From NCBI GenBank assembly GCA_019930625.1, contig CP082845.1:1-58137 (forward strand): a DNA stretch of 58,137 nt, in the 5' to 3' direction. Shown here piece by piece: positions 32,056 through 40,274 of the stretch (the stretch's first letter is position 1; each line of letters opens with the position of its first letter). The notes beneath the pieces were generated by a model. The model made no database searches. It was not told the DNA's origin and saw only the letters and a program-made list of their open reading frames with translations. This stretch comes from Nocardia asteroides (GTDB lineage Bacteria > Actinomycetota > Actinomycetes > Mycobacteriales > Mycobacteriaceae). The position numbers were made by a program, and so were the translations under genes.

Positions 32056-32868
32056 TTAATGGTTGGCGGCGCGGCTGCGGGCGAGTCGATAGCTGTCGGT
32101 GCCGGTGTGGATGATGGTGCCGCCGTAGGTGAGTCTGTCTACTATTGCGGCGCACAGGCGTGGGTCGGTGAAGGTTTTCGTCCATCCGGAGAAGGCTTCG
32201 TTGGATGCGATGGCGACACTGTTCTTTTCCTCGCGCTCGGTCAATACCTGGAACAGCAGTTCGGCGCCGCGTTTGTCCAACTCCATATAGCCGAGTTCGT
32301 CGATGCATAGAAGGTCGACGCGCCCGTAGCGGTTGATGGTTTTGGCGAGTTGTTTCTCGTCGGCGGCTTCGACGAGCTCGTTGACCAGTTTCGTGGCCAG
32401 GGTGTAGCGGACTCGGTAGCCTTTCTCGGCGGCGGCGGTGCCGAGCGCGATGAGTAGGTGTGATTTGCCGGTGCCGGAGTCGCCGATGAGGCACAGGGGT
32501 TCGCCTTTGCGGATCCAGTCGCCGGTGGCGAGGGTGTGGATGGTGGCGGCGTTGATGGCGGGGTTGGCGTCGAAGTCGAAGTCGCCGAGCCATTTCTGGC
32601 GGGGAAACCCGGCGGCTTTGACTCGGCGCAGGGTGGAGCGCCGGTCGCGGTCGTCGCATTCGGCCAGCAGCAACTCGGCCAGGAACCCCTGGTAGGTGAG
32701 CTGTTCGCGGCCCGCGGCGGTCAACGCTTCGTCCAGGACGGCGCGGATCGTCGGCAGCCGCAGCCGTCGGCAGGCTTGGTCGACGGCCGCTGCGGCGGCT
32801 TCTTCGGTGAGCCCGCGCCGCCGTCGCAGGGTGGTGGTGATCTGGGAGGGCGGGGTGGCTGGACTCAT
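32056..32868 (-). CDS. istB: IstB-family transposition ATPase
   Basis: This is a 270-aa AAA+ protein of the IstB/DnaC type. Walker A is GDSGTGKSH (residues 129-137), Walker B VDLLCIDELGYM (about 172-183), and SNEAFSGW and IVDRLTYGGTII follow. IstB loads onto target DNA and activates the IstA transposase. Its ATG overlaps the istA stop (ATGA). The length is usual for the family and no lesion is visible. Confidence 0.93.
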   Translation of the reverse strand: MSPATPPSQITTTLRRRRGLTEEAAAAAVDQACRRLRLPTIRAVLDEALTAAGREQLTYQGFLAELLLAECDDRDRRSTLRRVKAAGFPRQKWLGDFDFDANPAINAATIHTLATGDWIRKGEPLCLIGDSGTGKSHLLIALGTAAAEKGYRVRYTLATKLVNELVEAADEKQLAKTINRYGRVDLLCIDELGYMELDKRGAELLFQVLTEREEKNSVAIASNEAFSGWTKTFTDPRLCAAIVDRLTYGGTIIHTGTDSYRLARSRAANH

Positions 32869-34547
32869 GACGCGGTGCTCTTTTCGGTATCGTCCGGATC
32901 GGTGGGTGTCACGGCGGGGGTGCGGCGGACCAAGAGTCCGTCGTAGGCGGTGACGGTCGGCAGCGGTCTGGGGTCCGGGGGCAGGCCGGCGATGATCGCG
33001 GCCGGATCCATCAGCCGCCGTTGGGTGAGGCTGACAACCCGCTGCTCACGCCGAACGCCGTGACCGATGCGGTGACGGTCGGTTTCGGCCCCACCAGCGC
33101 TGGCGGCGTGGCGGCGGGCCTCGACCGCGACGACGTCGGCGTTGACCGCGCCGACCTCGAGAGCGGCGATGATTCCGGCGACGACATCGGTTTCGGCGAG
33201 GCTGCGGTGCAGTAGCAGCACCTCGATCAGCTCGCGGGTGCCTTCGGCGTCGCCGTTGACGCGGCGGGCCGCGGCCCAGAACGCCTCGTGCGCCGCGGTG
33301 AACACTCCCGTGCCGCGGGCCTGGGCGAGTGCGGTCGAGCCGGGGAACGCGCCCGGCTTGATCTTCAGCACCTCGAGGTAGTGGTCGAGCTGGACCGAGC
33401 AGCCGGTGCGGGCAGCGATGCGACGATGGCGGGCAACGATTTTCGCGCCGTCGTAGATCACCAGCTGGGAGGCCTGCAGCGATACCCGCACCTTGCGGCC
33501 GATCAACCGGGCCGGGACCGAGTACTTCACCATCCGCACTGTCACCAGCGCCGAGCGATCCACTCGCGGATGCAGGATCAGGCCCGGATCGAACTCCTCG
33601 ACCGGCAACGGCGCCAGAAGCGGCGCCTCGACCGTGAAGTCCTCGGCGATGGTGTTCACCCGCCCATCGATCCGCCGCTGCTGGTCGGCGATCTCCCACT
33701 GCCGGATCAGGTCGTTGAGCTCATCGAGGGAATCGACCACCGGCATCGGGGTCAACCTGTTGCGTCGGAATCTGCCGACCTCGCCCTCGACGCCACCTTT
33801 CTCATGCGCACCGGCCAAACCCGGCTGGCAATAGAAAGGATCGATTCCGAAATGCGAACAGAACAACACCCAACGCGGGTTCTCCGCACGCCTCCGGTCA
33901 CTGCCATGCAACACCAGACGTACCGCGCTGGTCAGATTGTCATAACGGATATGACGGGTCGGGACACCACCGATCGCATCGAATGCTGCGATATGGCCTT
34001 CCAGGAACGCTTCCTGCCCCGCGGTCGGATACACACGATGAACCGCCCGCCCTGAATAGGCCAGCCAGAACACGAACATCTGACAGCGGGTTTTCACCCC
34101 GCTCAGCATCACCCACACCTCACCGAAATCGACCTCGGCTTCCTGACCGGGTAGTCGCTGCTGCGGAACGAACGCCTCGATCCGCCGCCCGGCCTCGAGG
34201 TCGATCTGCGCGCGCCGGATCCGCACATAGTCACGCACCGTCGAATACGACAACTGCCTGGCCCCGTGTTCCTCGACCAGCCTGGCCAGAACCCGCCGGG
34301 CGGTATGGCGCTGTTTACGCGGAGCGGTGGTGTCTGCGATGAGCATCGCGTCGATCGCGGGTTTGAACGCATCCAGCTTCGGCGCCCGCCGCGCCGGCAC
34401 CTTCCGGGGCGGCGGCGCCGCATCTGCCAATGCTCGACGTACCGTCCGCCGATGCACCTGATGCCGACGAGCCAGCTCACGAATAGAAAGACCCTCGACA
34501 CGAGCATCACGCCGAATGGCAGCAAACAACTCCACCCGACACTCCAT
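32865..34547 (-). CDS. istA: IS21-family transposase IstA
   Basis: This is a 560-aa transposase. The N-terminal helix-turn-helix (LSIRELARRHQVHRRTVRRAL, 20-40) is followed by the DDE core with Asp140 (EVDFGEV), Asp203 (RYDNL) and Glu254 (GVEGEVGRFRR). The C-terminal beta-barrel region VRMVKYSVPARLIGRKVRVSL follows. It cuts and joins the IS ends together with IstB. The frame is intact. The right-end repeats lie just upstream of its start. Confidence 0.93.
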   Translation of the reverse strand: MECRVELFAAIRRDARVEGLSIRELARRHQVHRRTVRRALADAAPPPRKVPARRAPKLDAFKPAIDAMLIADTTAPRKQRHTARRVLARLVEEHGARQLSYSTVRDYVRIRRAQIDLEAGRRIEAFVPQQRLPGQEAEVDFGEVWVMLSGVKTRCQMFVFWLAYSGRAVHRVYPTAGQEAFLEGHIAAFDAIGGVPTRHIRYDNLTSAVRLVLHGSDRRRAENPRWVLFCSHFGIDPFYCQPGLAGAHEKGGVEGEVGRFRRNRLTPMPVVDSLDELNDLIRQWEIADQQRRIDGRVNTIAEDFTVEAPLLAPLPVEEFDPGLILHPRVDRSALVTVRMVKYSVPARLIGRKVRVSLQASQLVIYDGAKIVARHRRIAARTGCSVQLDHYLEVLKIKPGAFPGSTALAQARGTGVFTAAHEAFWAAARRVNGDAEGTRELIEVLLLHRSLAETDVVAGIIAALEVGAVNADVVAVEARRHAASAGGAETDRHRIGHGVRREQRVVSLTQRRLMDPAAIIAGLPPDPRPLPTVTAYDGLLVRRTPAVTPTDPDDTEKSTAS

Positions 34548-34713
34548 CCCGGACCCCTTCCACCAGCTCGAAAACGACCATGTCGAAATCGAGCCTGAGG
34601 TGGGGCCAGATCAAACCGTCACAACCCGCCCGGCGCGCCGCAAGTGGGGCCCACTCAAACCGTCACACCGGGGCCAGATCAGGCTGTCACAGCCATGGTG
34701 TGGATCGCGTTGG

Positions 34714-35361
34714 TCACGGCATCTGCGCGGCAGCCTCGACGAGGGCATGTAGCTCCTCGGGGTCCCAGCGTCCCTCCACACCAGGCAATTTCGAGAGATA
34801 GGTGAGGATCACGGAGACCTCCCACTTGTGCGACTCGTAAAGGCCGGCAGCGAGCATCCCGAGGTAGCGCGCCGATGGCTTTTGGATCTGGACAGTGGCC
34901 GTGTCCCACGGGGACGTGAAGGTCACGACGGGGAACCCGTCGACGTCGTTGACGTGGACGAGGGTTTCGTATCGGCCGGGGCCGATCTGGAGCTTGCCGT
35001 TGGCCACGATCTCTTCCACATCGAGATCTGGTGTCTCTCCTGGTATCCGATACATCTCCTGGGTGGCCAGGTCAGAGAACTGTTGGTAAGTCAGCAGATA
35101 GCCCCGGGCTGCTGCGCCCTTCACCCAGCTATCTTGTGGCCGGTCCGCGTAGAACGCCACGCCTCCGGTCCAGACCGGAGACTGCCAGGCGAAGTAGATG
35201 CTGCCGGGCAAGGTCAGGGGTGTGGTCTTCAGCGGAGGTGTGCGGTCACGGAAGCCGGGGTAGGTGTGCCCGGTTCCCGGTGGTGTTCCTCCCTCGATGT
35301 AGTACGCCAGCCTTCGGGCGTGAAGGTTCGAGCCGTAGGCGGCGTACCACACGTGGGTCAC
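34714..35361 (-). CDS. gamma-glutamylcyclotransferase-fold protein
   Basis: This is a 215-aa protein starting at GTG 35361, preceded by GAAAGG. It opens with THVWYAAYGSNLHARRLAYYIEGG, the YGSNL loop of the GGCT-like fold. HTYPGFRDRTPP, GSIYFAWQSPVWTGGVAFY, TQEMYR and GRYETLVHV follow. Relatives in actinomycetes are often mislabelled as histone deacetylases. Their substrate is unknown. It lies 18 bases outside the IS21 right end and is the last gene of the GntR cluster on this strand. Confidence 0.7.
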   Translation of the reverse strand: MTHVWYAAYGSNLHARRLAYYIEGGTPPGTGHTYPGFRDRTPPLKTTPLTLPGSIYFAWQSPVWTGGVAFYADRPQDSWVKGAAARGYLLTYQQFSDLATQEMYRIPGETPDLDVEEIVANGKLQIGPGRYETLVHVNDVDGFPVVTFTSPWDTATVQIQKPSARYLGMLAAGLYESHKWEVSVILTYLSKLPGVEGRWDPEELHALVEAAAQMP

Positions 35362-35402
35362 AGGAGGGCCTTTCGTCGTTGAGGGGAAGAAACTCGCGCG
35401 AA

Positions 35403-35633
35403 TCAGTCGCGTAGTGGCTGGTGGTTGCTGCCGGTGATGGACCGGTAGTACATGCCGCCAGGGCCTTGGCGGATGCCGCGGGCTTCGTTGTCCAAGGCGC
35501 GGGCGGCCTGGTCGAGTGCGGTATTCCAGTCCTCGCTCAACGCGGGGTCTTTCATGCCCGCGACCAGGCTGGAGGCGGCCTGCCAGATGGCGGCTTCCCC
35601 GGTGGGGTCGTAGCGATCGGCGTTGTCGTTCAT
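35403..35633 (-). CDS. small hypothetical protein
   Basis: This is a 76-aa protein with a good ribosome site (GGAAAGGG before the ATG at 35633). It is helical and charged (GEAAIWQAASSLVAGMKDPALSEDWNTALDQAARALDNEARG) with a Gly/Tyr-rich tail. It sits 17 bases after the GntR gene stop and 41 bases before the GGCT-like gene, so the three form one transcription unit. I do not recognise the family. Confidence 0.55.
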   Translation of the reverse strand: MNDNADRYDPTGEAAIWQAASSLVAGMKDPALSEDWNTALDQAARALDNEARGIRQGPGGMYYRSITGSNHQPLRD

Positions 35634-35650
35634 AGGAATCCCTTTCCTGG

Positions 35651-36484
35651 TTAGGTCGTCGCACCGTTGCTGGCGGGGCGATTCTCTGGAACGCGAAGGT
35701 CGTAGTGGAGGCGTAGGGCATCGCCGCTGAAGACGCTGAGGAGGACCCGTACGCGGCGGCCGGTGGCGTCGATGCCGACGCGGGCGTGCTGCCCGACGGG
35801 TGTACCTGGCTGCTGCTCGAGCAGCGCGGCTTCTTCGGGCTCGGGCATCCGGACGGTGATTTCGTCGGAGAACTGAACTTGGCGGAAGCCCAGCGCGCGA
35901 TAGATGCCGCCGGGGTAGACGACGTTCTCGACAGCTCGCAGCGGGGCGATGCCGTCGATCTCCATATTGGCGATATCCAGCGGAGTCCAGGTGTCAGCGA
36001 TCATGGCCAGCTGCTCGGGTACCTGAGGCTTCTGGACGTACCGCAGCCGCCTGCGGCGCAAGAGCAGTGTTCCAGGTCGGCATTGCATATAGCGCGCTAC
36101 TTCTGAGGTAGCGGGCAGCTCCAAAACGCTGTCGACGAGCTGTCGAGTCTCCCATCCTTCCGAGTGAGCGTCGGCCTCCCACTGGTCGATTCGATTGACC
36201 GGGTCGTCGCTGTAGGCACCCAGCTCGAATTTCGTCAGGTGCCAGGTGATGAGGTCGCGACTGCGCACGGTCCGGCCGATTCCTGCGACCGCTGCGGTAA
36301 GCAACCCCTCTTGCTCAAGTCGCCGGATCGCCTCTCGGATCGTTGGACGACTGAAGTCGTACCGCTCCGCGAGATCCAGCTCCGCCGGGATCTTTTCACC
36401 GGGCTGGAGCTGACCTCGGGTGATCTGCTCGCGGAGATCGTCGTAAACGATCTTCCATCTCGGTCGCCTGCTCATGGTCTCCAT
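35651..36484 (-). CDS. GntR/HutC-family transcriptional regulator
   Basis: This is a 277-aa regulator. The N-terminal winged helix-turn-helix (WKIVYDDLREQITRGQLQPGEKIPAELDLAERYDFSRPTIREAIRRLEQEGLL) is split over residues 10-63. A UTRA-type effector domain follows (CRPGTLLLRRRRLRYV, GIYRALGF, GTPVGQHARVGIDATGRRVRVLLSVF). On actinobacterial transfer plasmids such proteins (KorA/KorSA type) repress transfer genes. It is divergent from the long transfer operon, with repeats between them. ATG 36484 or 36475 could be the start. Confidence 0.85.
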   Translation of the reverse strand: METMSRRPRWKIVYDDLREQITRGQLQPGEKIPAELDLAERYDFSRPTIREAIRRLEQEGLLTAAVAGIGRTVRSRDLITWHLTKFELGAYSDDPVNRIDQWEADAHSEGWETRQLVDSVLELPATSEVARYMQCRPGTLLLRRRRLRYVQKPQVPEQLAMIADTWTPLDIANMEIDGIAPLRAVENVVYPGGIYRALGFRQVQFSDEITVRMPEPEEAALLEQQPGTPVGQHARVGIDATGRRVRVLLSVFSGDALRLHYDLRVPENRPASNGATT

Positions 36485-36534
36485 CTTCTCTGTAAGGACA
36501 GACAGGACAAGGGTATTGCCCTGTCACAGACTTT

Positions 36535-36570
36535 GTCATTACAGTCATTACATACCTGACAGACATTACA
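36535..36570. promoter_or_regulatory. operator-like repeats before the transfer operon
   Basis: GTCATTACA occurs at 36535-36543 and 36544-36552, and GACATTACA at 36562-36570. A nearby inverted repeat (ACAAGGG...CCCTGT, 36507-36524) lies closer to the GntR gene. This is the only intergenic space between the regulator and the transfer operon, so these are the likely GntR binding sites. Confidence 0.5.
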
Positions 36571-36594
36571 AGATCAGGGGTCGGAAGGGGAGTA

Positions 36595-36921
36595 ATGGCA
36601 ATCCAGCGAGAGGGGCGGTGGTTGACCGCGACGCGGTCGGACCACGTGGCCTATGAGATGTCGGAGGGGGTGTTCCGGCTCTCGTTCGCGCCGGATCGCC
36701 TGGTCAACGGGGTGCAGGCGGTGGCTGGCCTGACGTTGGCCGAGATCGTGGCCGAGTGGGATCAGCTGCTGTGGGTCGATAGCCCGAATACCGCGATGGT
36801 GTGGAAGCTGCTGGCTGGTCAGGCGCGTCCGCTGGGGCTGGATGTGCTGGACGCGGTGGTCCGCTGTCAGCAGTCGGAGTGGCCGACGACGGCGGCCGAG
36901 TGGGCTGTGTGGTCGCGATGA
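36595..36921 (+). CDS. first gene of transfer operon, hypothetical
   Basis: This is a 108-aa protein with a strong ribosome site (AAGGGGAG). It has TRSDHVAYEMSEGVFRLSFAPDRL and a Trp-rich helical C-terminus (EIVAEWDQLLWVDSPNTAMVWKLL, WPTTAAEWAVW). No membrane segment is present. It overlaps the next gene by the ATGA quartet, which links it to the transfer operon. I do not recognise the family. Confidence 0.6.
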   Translation: MAIQREGRWLTATRSDHVAYEMSEGVFRLSFAPDRLVNGVQAVAGLTLAEIVAEWDQLLWVDSPNTAMVWKLLAGQARPLGLDVLDAVVRCQQSEWPTTAAEWAVWSR

Positions 36922-37253
36922 ACGCTACGCAGCTGCTCGCGCGGTCGGTGTCGACTCCTGCGGTGGCGATGGTGCATGTGGGTCGGCACGTCATGTCCAG
37001 CGAGCAGACCGGCCACATGGCCCGCTATGTCGGCGACGGCCGGTGGACCGTGGATTATCTGCCGGGCCGTCAGCTGACCAAGGATCAGGCGCTCGCGGCA
37101 ATGAAGGTCGCGGCCGTGAACTCCGCGACGGGCCAGGAGCGTGAGGTCGGCCGGTGGGCCGCCGCGCTGGGACTGACCACAGCGGAAGCGGTCGGTCTGG
37201 CGGCGATGCGGGCTGGCGCTGCGGCGGAGCGGGCGATGGGGCTGGACCGGTGA
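36918..37253 (+). CDS. hypothetical protein of the transfer operon
   Basis: This is a 111-aa soluble protein that starts at the ATG overlapping the previous stop. The middle, YVGDGRWTVDYLPGRQLTKDQALAAM, looks like a small beta hairpin and helix. The C-terminal half is Ala-rich helix (WAAALGLTTAEAVGLAAMRAGAAAERAMGL). It is followed by TGATG coupling to the next gene. No family is recognised. Confidence 0.6.
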   Translation: MNATQLLARSVSTPAVAMVHVGRHVMSSEQTGHMARYVGDGRWTVDYLPGRQLTKDQALAAMKVAAVNSATGQEREVGRWAAALGLTTAEAVGLAAMRAGAAAERAMGLDR

Positions 37254-37453
37254 TGCGTTCCGGGATCGGCCACATGGTCGGCGCTCTCGCGACGGTACTG
37301 ACGGTCGCGGTGCTGACACTGCTGCTGGTCGTGGCCGCATTCCCCGGCCATGACGGTTCGACACCGGCGACGCCGCGCCCGCTGGGTCCGTGTGAGCCGT
37401 TCTGCAGCCTGCGCACCACCGCCCCGGCGGTTCCGGACGGGGGCGCGCGGTGA
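37253..37453 (+). CDS. small single-pass membrane protein
   Basis: This 66-aa protein has one membrane segment near the start (IGHMVGALATVLTVAVLTLLLVVAAFP). The tail after it is Pro/Thr-rich with two cysteines (GPCEPFCSLR). The tail is probably outside the cell, where the cysteines could pair. It overlaps its neighbours at both ends (TGATG and GTGA), which marks it as an integral part of the transfer operon. A small mating-pore or accessory subunit is possible. Confidence 0.6.
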   Translation: MRSGIGHMVGALATVLTVAVLTLLLVVAAFPGHDGSTPATPRPLGPCEPFCSLRTTAPAVPDGGAR

Positions 37454-37707
37454 CGAACACCGAAATCACCACTGGGGTGCGGGTTTTCCAGCTGCACCGC
37501 GACGTCGACGTGACCGGGTTCTCCGGCACGGGCGTGGTCGCTGACGGCGTGATCTGGCCCGACGGCGCGGTGTCGATGCGCTGGCGCGGCGCGATCCGCA
37601 CGACCGTCGAGGCGGCCTGCCTCGACGACATCCAAACCATTCACGGCCACGACGGCGCGACTCGCGTCGTCGTCGGCCGCTTTTTCGACGTGGAAAGGCA
37701 GGGCTGA
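37450..37707 (+). CDS. conserved actinobacterial small protein
   Basis: This is an 85-aa protein. The pattern VFQLHRDVDVTGFSGTGVVADGVIWPDGAVSMRWRG...IHGHDGATRVV belongs to a small beta-rich family seen in actinobacterial genomes and phages, with unknown function. It starts at the GTG overlapping the previous stop, and its stop lies three bases before the coupling-protein gene. No cofactor motif is evident beyond the HGHDG turn. Confidence 0.65.
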   Translation: MTNTEITTGVRVFQLHRDVDVTGFSGTGVVADGVIWPDGAVSMRWRGAIRTTVEAACLDDIQTIHGHDGATRVVVGRFFDVERQG

Positions 37708-37710
37708 TCA

Positions 37711-39708
37711 GTGGATCGCCGCATCAAGGACCCGGCTCAAGGCGCGGGCGCTGCGGGGGAGTGGAAGGAGCTGATCGCTGTCTCCGCGATCGGCACCACC
37801 TCGTTGGGGGCGTCGCTGTCGTTGCGGATGGCGCCGTTCTTCGGCGGCCCCGAGCAGGACGTTCCGTGGAATCCGCTCTCGCTGGCCGCGCACATGACGG
37901 TGATGGGCGATGTGGTCTGGTCGGGTGCGGCGACCGCGTCGGCGTGCTGCCTGGTCGGCGGATCGTTCGCGGCGCTGGGCTTCTCGGCGGTGTGCACCCG
38001 CTTTGTGCGCACGAAGGGCTGGCAGCGCATCGGCACTGGCCGCCGGCCGAAGCTCAAGCGGCTGCCGATCGATGACCGCGCCCGCTTCATGGGCCGCGGT
38101 GCCGCGCTGGCCCCGTTGATGGCTCGCGCGGCCGCGGATGCCGCCAAACGGCTGAAGGTGGCGTTCCCGAACGCCGACGCTGCGGCTGAGCAGCGGATCC
38201 CGTCCCGGCCTGGGGTGTCGATCGGTGTGTCGATCGAGGGTCGGCAGTGGTTGTTCGGGTCGTTCGAAGACCTGCACGTCGACATCTGGGGACCCCGTCA
38301 GGGCAAGTCGACCTCGCGTGTGATTCCGGCGGTGCTGGAGGCAGCGGGGACGGTGATCACTACCAGCAACAAGAACGACGTGGTCACCGCGACGATCCGG
38401 ATGCGTGAGGAGATCGGTGACTGTTTCGTGTTCGATCCCCAGCGCATCAACGGTGCGACGGAGCCGTTCAGCTGGGATCCGCTGTCGTACGTGATCCCGC
38501 CCGAGCAGCGCCCGGAGCTGCCGAAACCGTCCGCCGGACTGCATGTTGTCGAGGACGGCCCGGTGTTCGTCGACGAGCCCGACGGCATCGGTGACCGCGA
38601 CGCCGAGCCGCAGCTGGTGTGGGGTGCCGAGGAGCGCGCCGCGCGGCTGGCGGGGCATTTCGCCGACGGCGACGATGGCCAGGACGCCAAGCGTGATGCG
38701 TTTTTCGACCCGGCTGGTGAGGATCTGCTGGCGCAGCTGCTGCTGGCGGCGGCGCTGGCGGATCGCCCGATCTCGCAGGTGTGGGAGTGGCTGACCGCCG
38801 AGACCAACACCGAGCCCGCCCGGATCCTCGACCTCGCGGGCCACCACCTGGCCGCCAAGGGCCTGTTCGCGATGTACAACGAGGACCCCAAACAGCGCAG
38901 CGGTGTGTTCGGTACCGCGCGGAAGATGGCGCGGATCCTCAAGTCCCCGGATCTGCGGCCGTGGATCGAGCACGGCCAGGGTCGCCGTAGCTTCGATCAC
39001 CGCGCGTTCGCGTGGTCGGACTCCAACACCCTGTACCTGCTGAGCATGGAGGGCGCCGGGTCGGCGGGGCCGATTCTCAACGCCTTGACCGCTGGGGTGC
39101 TGGAGGCGTCCGTGCAGCGCGGTGTCGCGCACGGTGGCCGGTTGCCGACGCCGGTGACTGCGGTGCTGGACGAGGCCGCCAACGTGGTGCGCTGGCGTGA
39201 TCTGCCGAAGCTCTACAGCCACTTCGGTTCACGCGGGATCGTCGTGCTGACGGTGTTGCAGTCCTGGGCTCAGGGCGAGCGCTGCTGGGGCCCTGGCGGC
39301 ATGAAAGCGCTGTGGGGCGCGGCGAACGTGCGCGTGCTGGGCTCCGGTCTGGACGACGTGCCGTTCCTGCGGGAGCGCGCCGAGGCGGTCGGCTCCCACC
39401 ACGAGCTGACCGGCTCGGTGTCGGTCTCAGCTTCTGGTCGCAGTGTGTCGCGCAGTCTCACCGAGCGCCAGACCCTCACCGTCTCCGACATTCAGGCGCT
39501 GCCGCGCGGCCGGATGGTCGTGTTCGGCAGCGGTTTCCCCGCCACCTTGTGCGCGTCGGTCCCGTTCTGGGATCGCCCCTACGGCGCTCGGGTGAAGGCC
39601 GACATCAAAGCCGCCGCCGCTGAGACCGCCAAGGCTGCGGCCGCGCTGTTTTCCGTCCAGCAGCCGCCCGTGCTCGGCGGCGAGCAGCGAGAGGAGGGAG
39701 CGGCGTGA
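37711..39708 (+). CDS. type IV coupling protein (TraD/TraG/VirD4-like ATPase)
   Basis: This is a 665-aa ATPase. Two membrane segments lie near residues 19-43 and 62-95. Walker A is GPRQGKSTS (194-202), Walker B TAVLDEAAN (about 483-491). The region after it (GSRGIVVLTVLQSWAQGERCWGPGGMKALWGAANVRVLGSG) is typical of TraG/TraD-type coupling proteins. It would sit in the membrane and feed relaxase-bound DNA into the transfer channel. It is encoded far from both relaxases. No VirB4-like ATPase accompanies it. Confidence 0.88.
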   Translation: MDRRIKDPAQGAGAAGEWKELIAVSAIGTTSLGASLSLRMAPFFGGPEQDVPWNPLSLAAHMTVMGDVVWSGAATASACCLVGGSFAALGFSAVCTRFVRTKGWQRIGTGRRPKLKRLPIDDRARFMGRGAALAPLMARAAADAAKRLKVAFPNADAAAEQRIPSRPGVSIGVSIEGRQWLFGSFEDLHVDIWGPRQGKSTSRVIPAVLEAAGTVITTSNKNDVVTATIRMREEIGDCFVFDPQRINGATEPFSWDPLSYVIPPEQRPELPKPSAGLHVVEDGPVFVDEPDGIGDRDAEPQLVWGAEERAARLAGHFADGDDGQDAKRDAFFDPAGEDLLAQLLLAAALADRPISQVWEWLTAETNTEPARILDLAGHHLAAKGLFAMYNEDPKQRSGVFGTARKMARILKSPDLRPWIEHGQGRRSFDHRAFAWSDSNTLYLLSMEGAGSAGPILNALTAGVLEASVQRGVAHGGRLPTPVTAVLDEAANVVRWRDLPKLYSHFGSRGIVVLTVLQSWAQGERCWGPGGMKALWGAANVRVLGSGLDDVPFLRERAEAVGSHHELTGSVSVSASGRSVSRSLTERQTLTVSDIQALPRGRMVVFGSGFPATLCASVPFWDRPYGARVKADIKAAAAETAKAAAALFSVQQPPVLGGEQREEGAA

Positions 39709-40274
39709 GCCAGTTCCCCGACGACGGCGAGGACCTGTTCCAGGCGCAGGTGCTGGCGAAGGTCGACGAGATGGAAGCCGCCGACCCGGCCCCGGGCGGG
39801 CAGGCCGGCGCGGGCGGCAAGGGCGGCGACGAGCCGCCACCGCCGTTGTTCCCCAACTACATCGAGTGGGTCACCCATTGGCTGGCGCCGATGTACGCGC
39901 GGGATGTGGGCGATGACGTCACCTCCAACGCGTGGTGCCCGTGGTGGCTCAAGCATCCGGAGGCGTGCAGCACGTTCGAGGCCATGTGGCGGGCGTGGGA
40001 GCACTACCGCCTCGACGGCAAGACCGGCATCTCGGTGTGGTGGCGCGATCACTGCCACACGCACATGTCCCGGCTCATGGACCCCGCCGGGACCTTCAAG
40101 TTCTGCTCCGTACGCGGCCATTTCATCAACGGCCAGCTCAAGCCGCTGCCGCTGGCGTCGCCCGGCGCGGTCCTGTCGTCCCCGGCCTTCACCGAGGCCG
40201 GGGCTGTCTCCACCACAACAACCGGGAGGACAACCCATGTCGGACGCCTTTTCGCCCGCCTCACAGGCCGCTGA
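39705..40274 (+). CDS. DUF4913-domain protein
   Basis: This is a 189-aa protein. The acidic N-terminus leads to the DUF4913 core FPNYIEWVTHWLAPMYARD...WCPWWLKHPEACSTFEAMWRAWEHYRLDG, followed by WWRDHCHTHMSRLMDPAGTFKFC. The domain occurs in actinobacterial conjugative elements, usually next to coupling proteins, and is thought to be a transfer accessory. The start GTG overlaps the coupling protein stop. The last 38 bases overlap the next gene in another frame. Confidence 0.8.
   Translation: MSQFPDDGEDLFQAQVLAKVDEMEAADPAPGGQAGAGGKGGDEPPPPLFPNYIEWVTHWLAPMYARDVGDDVTSNAWCPWWLKHPEACSTFEAMWRAWEHYRLDGKTGISVWWRDHCHTHMSRLMDPAGTFKFCSVRGHFINGQLKPLPLASPGAVLSSPAFTEAGAVSTTTTGRTTHVGRLFARLTGR

Larger units (their letters stand above)
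31408..34695. mobile_element. IS21-family element with a passenger gene
   Basis: The left end begins TGGCTATGTCAATCTGA at 31408. The right end, read inverted from 34695, begins TGGCTGTGACAGCCTGA. Both continue into GGCCCCGGTGTGACGG and TTGAGT, with further internal copies near each end, as is usual for IS21 ends. The flanking hexamers 31402-31407 and 34696-34701 are both TGGTGT. The 3,288-bp element carries istA and istB (overlapping, minus strand) and, unusually, a plus-strand gene near the left end. It inserted between the RHH regulator and the GGCT-like gene. Confidence 0.93.
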
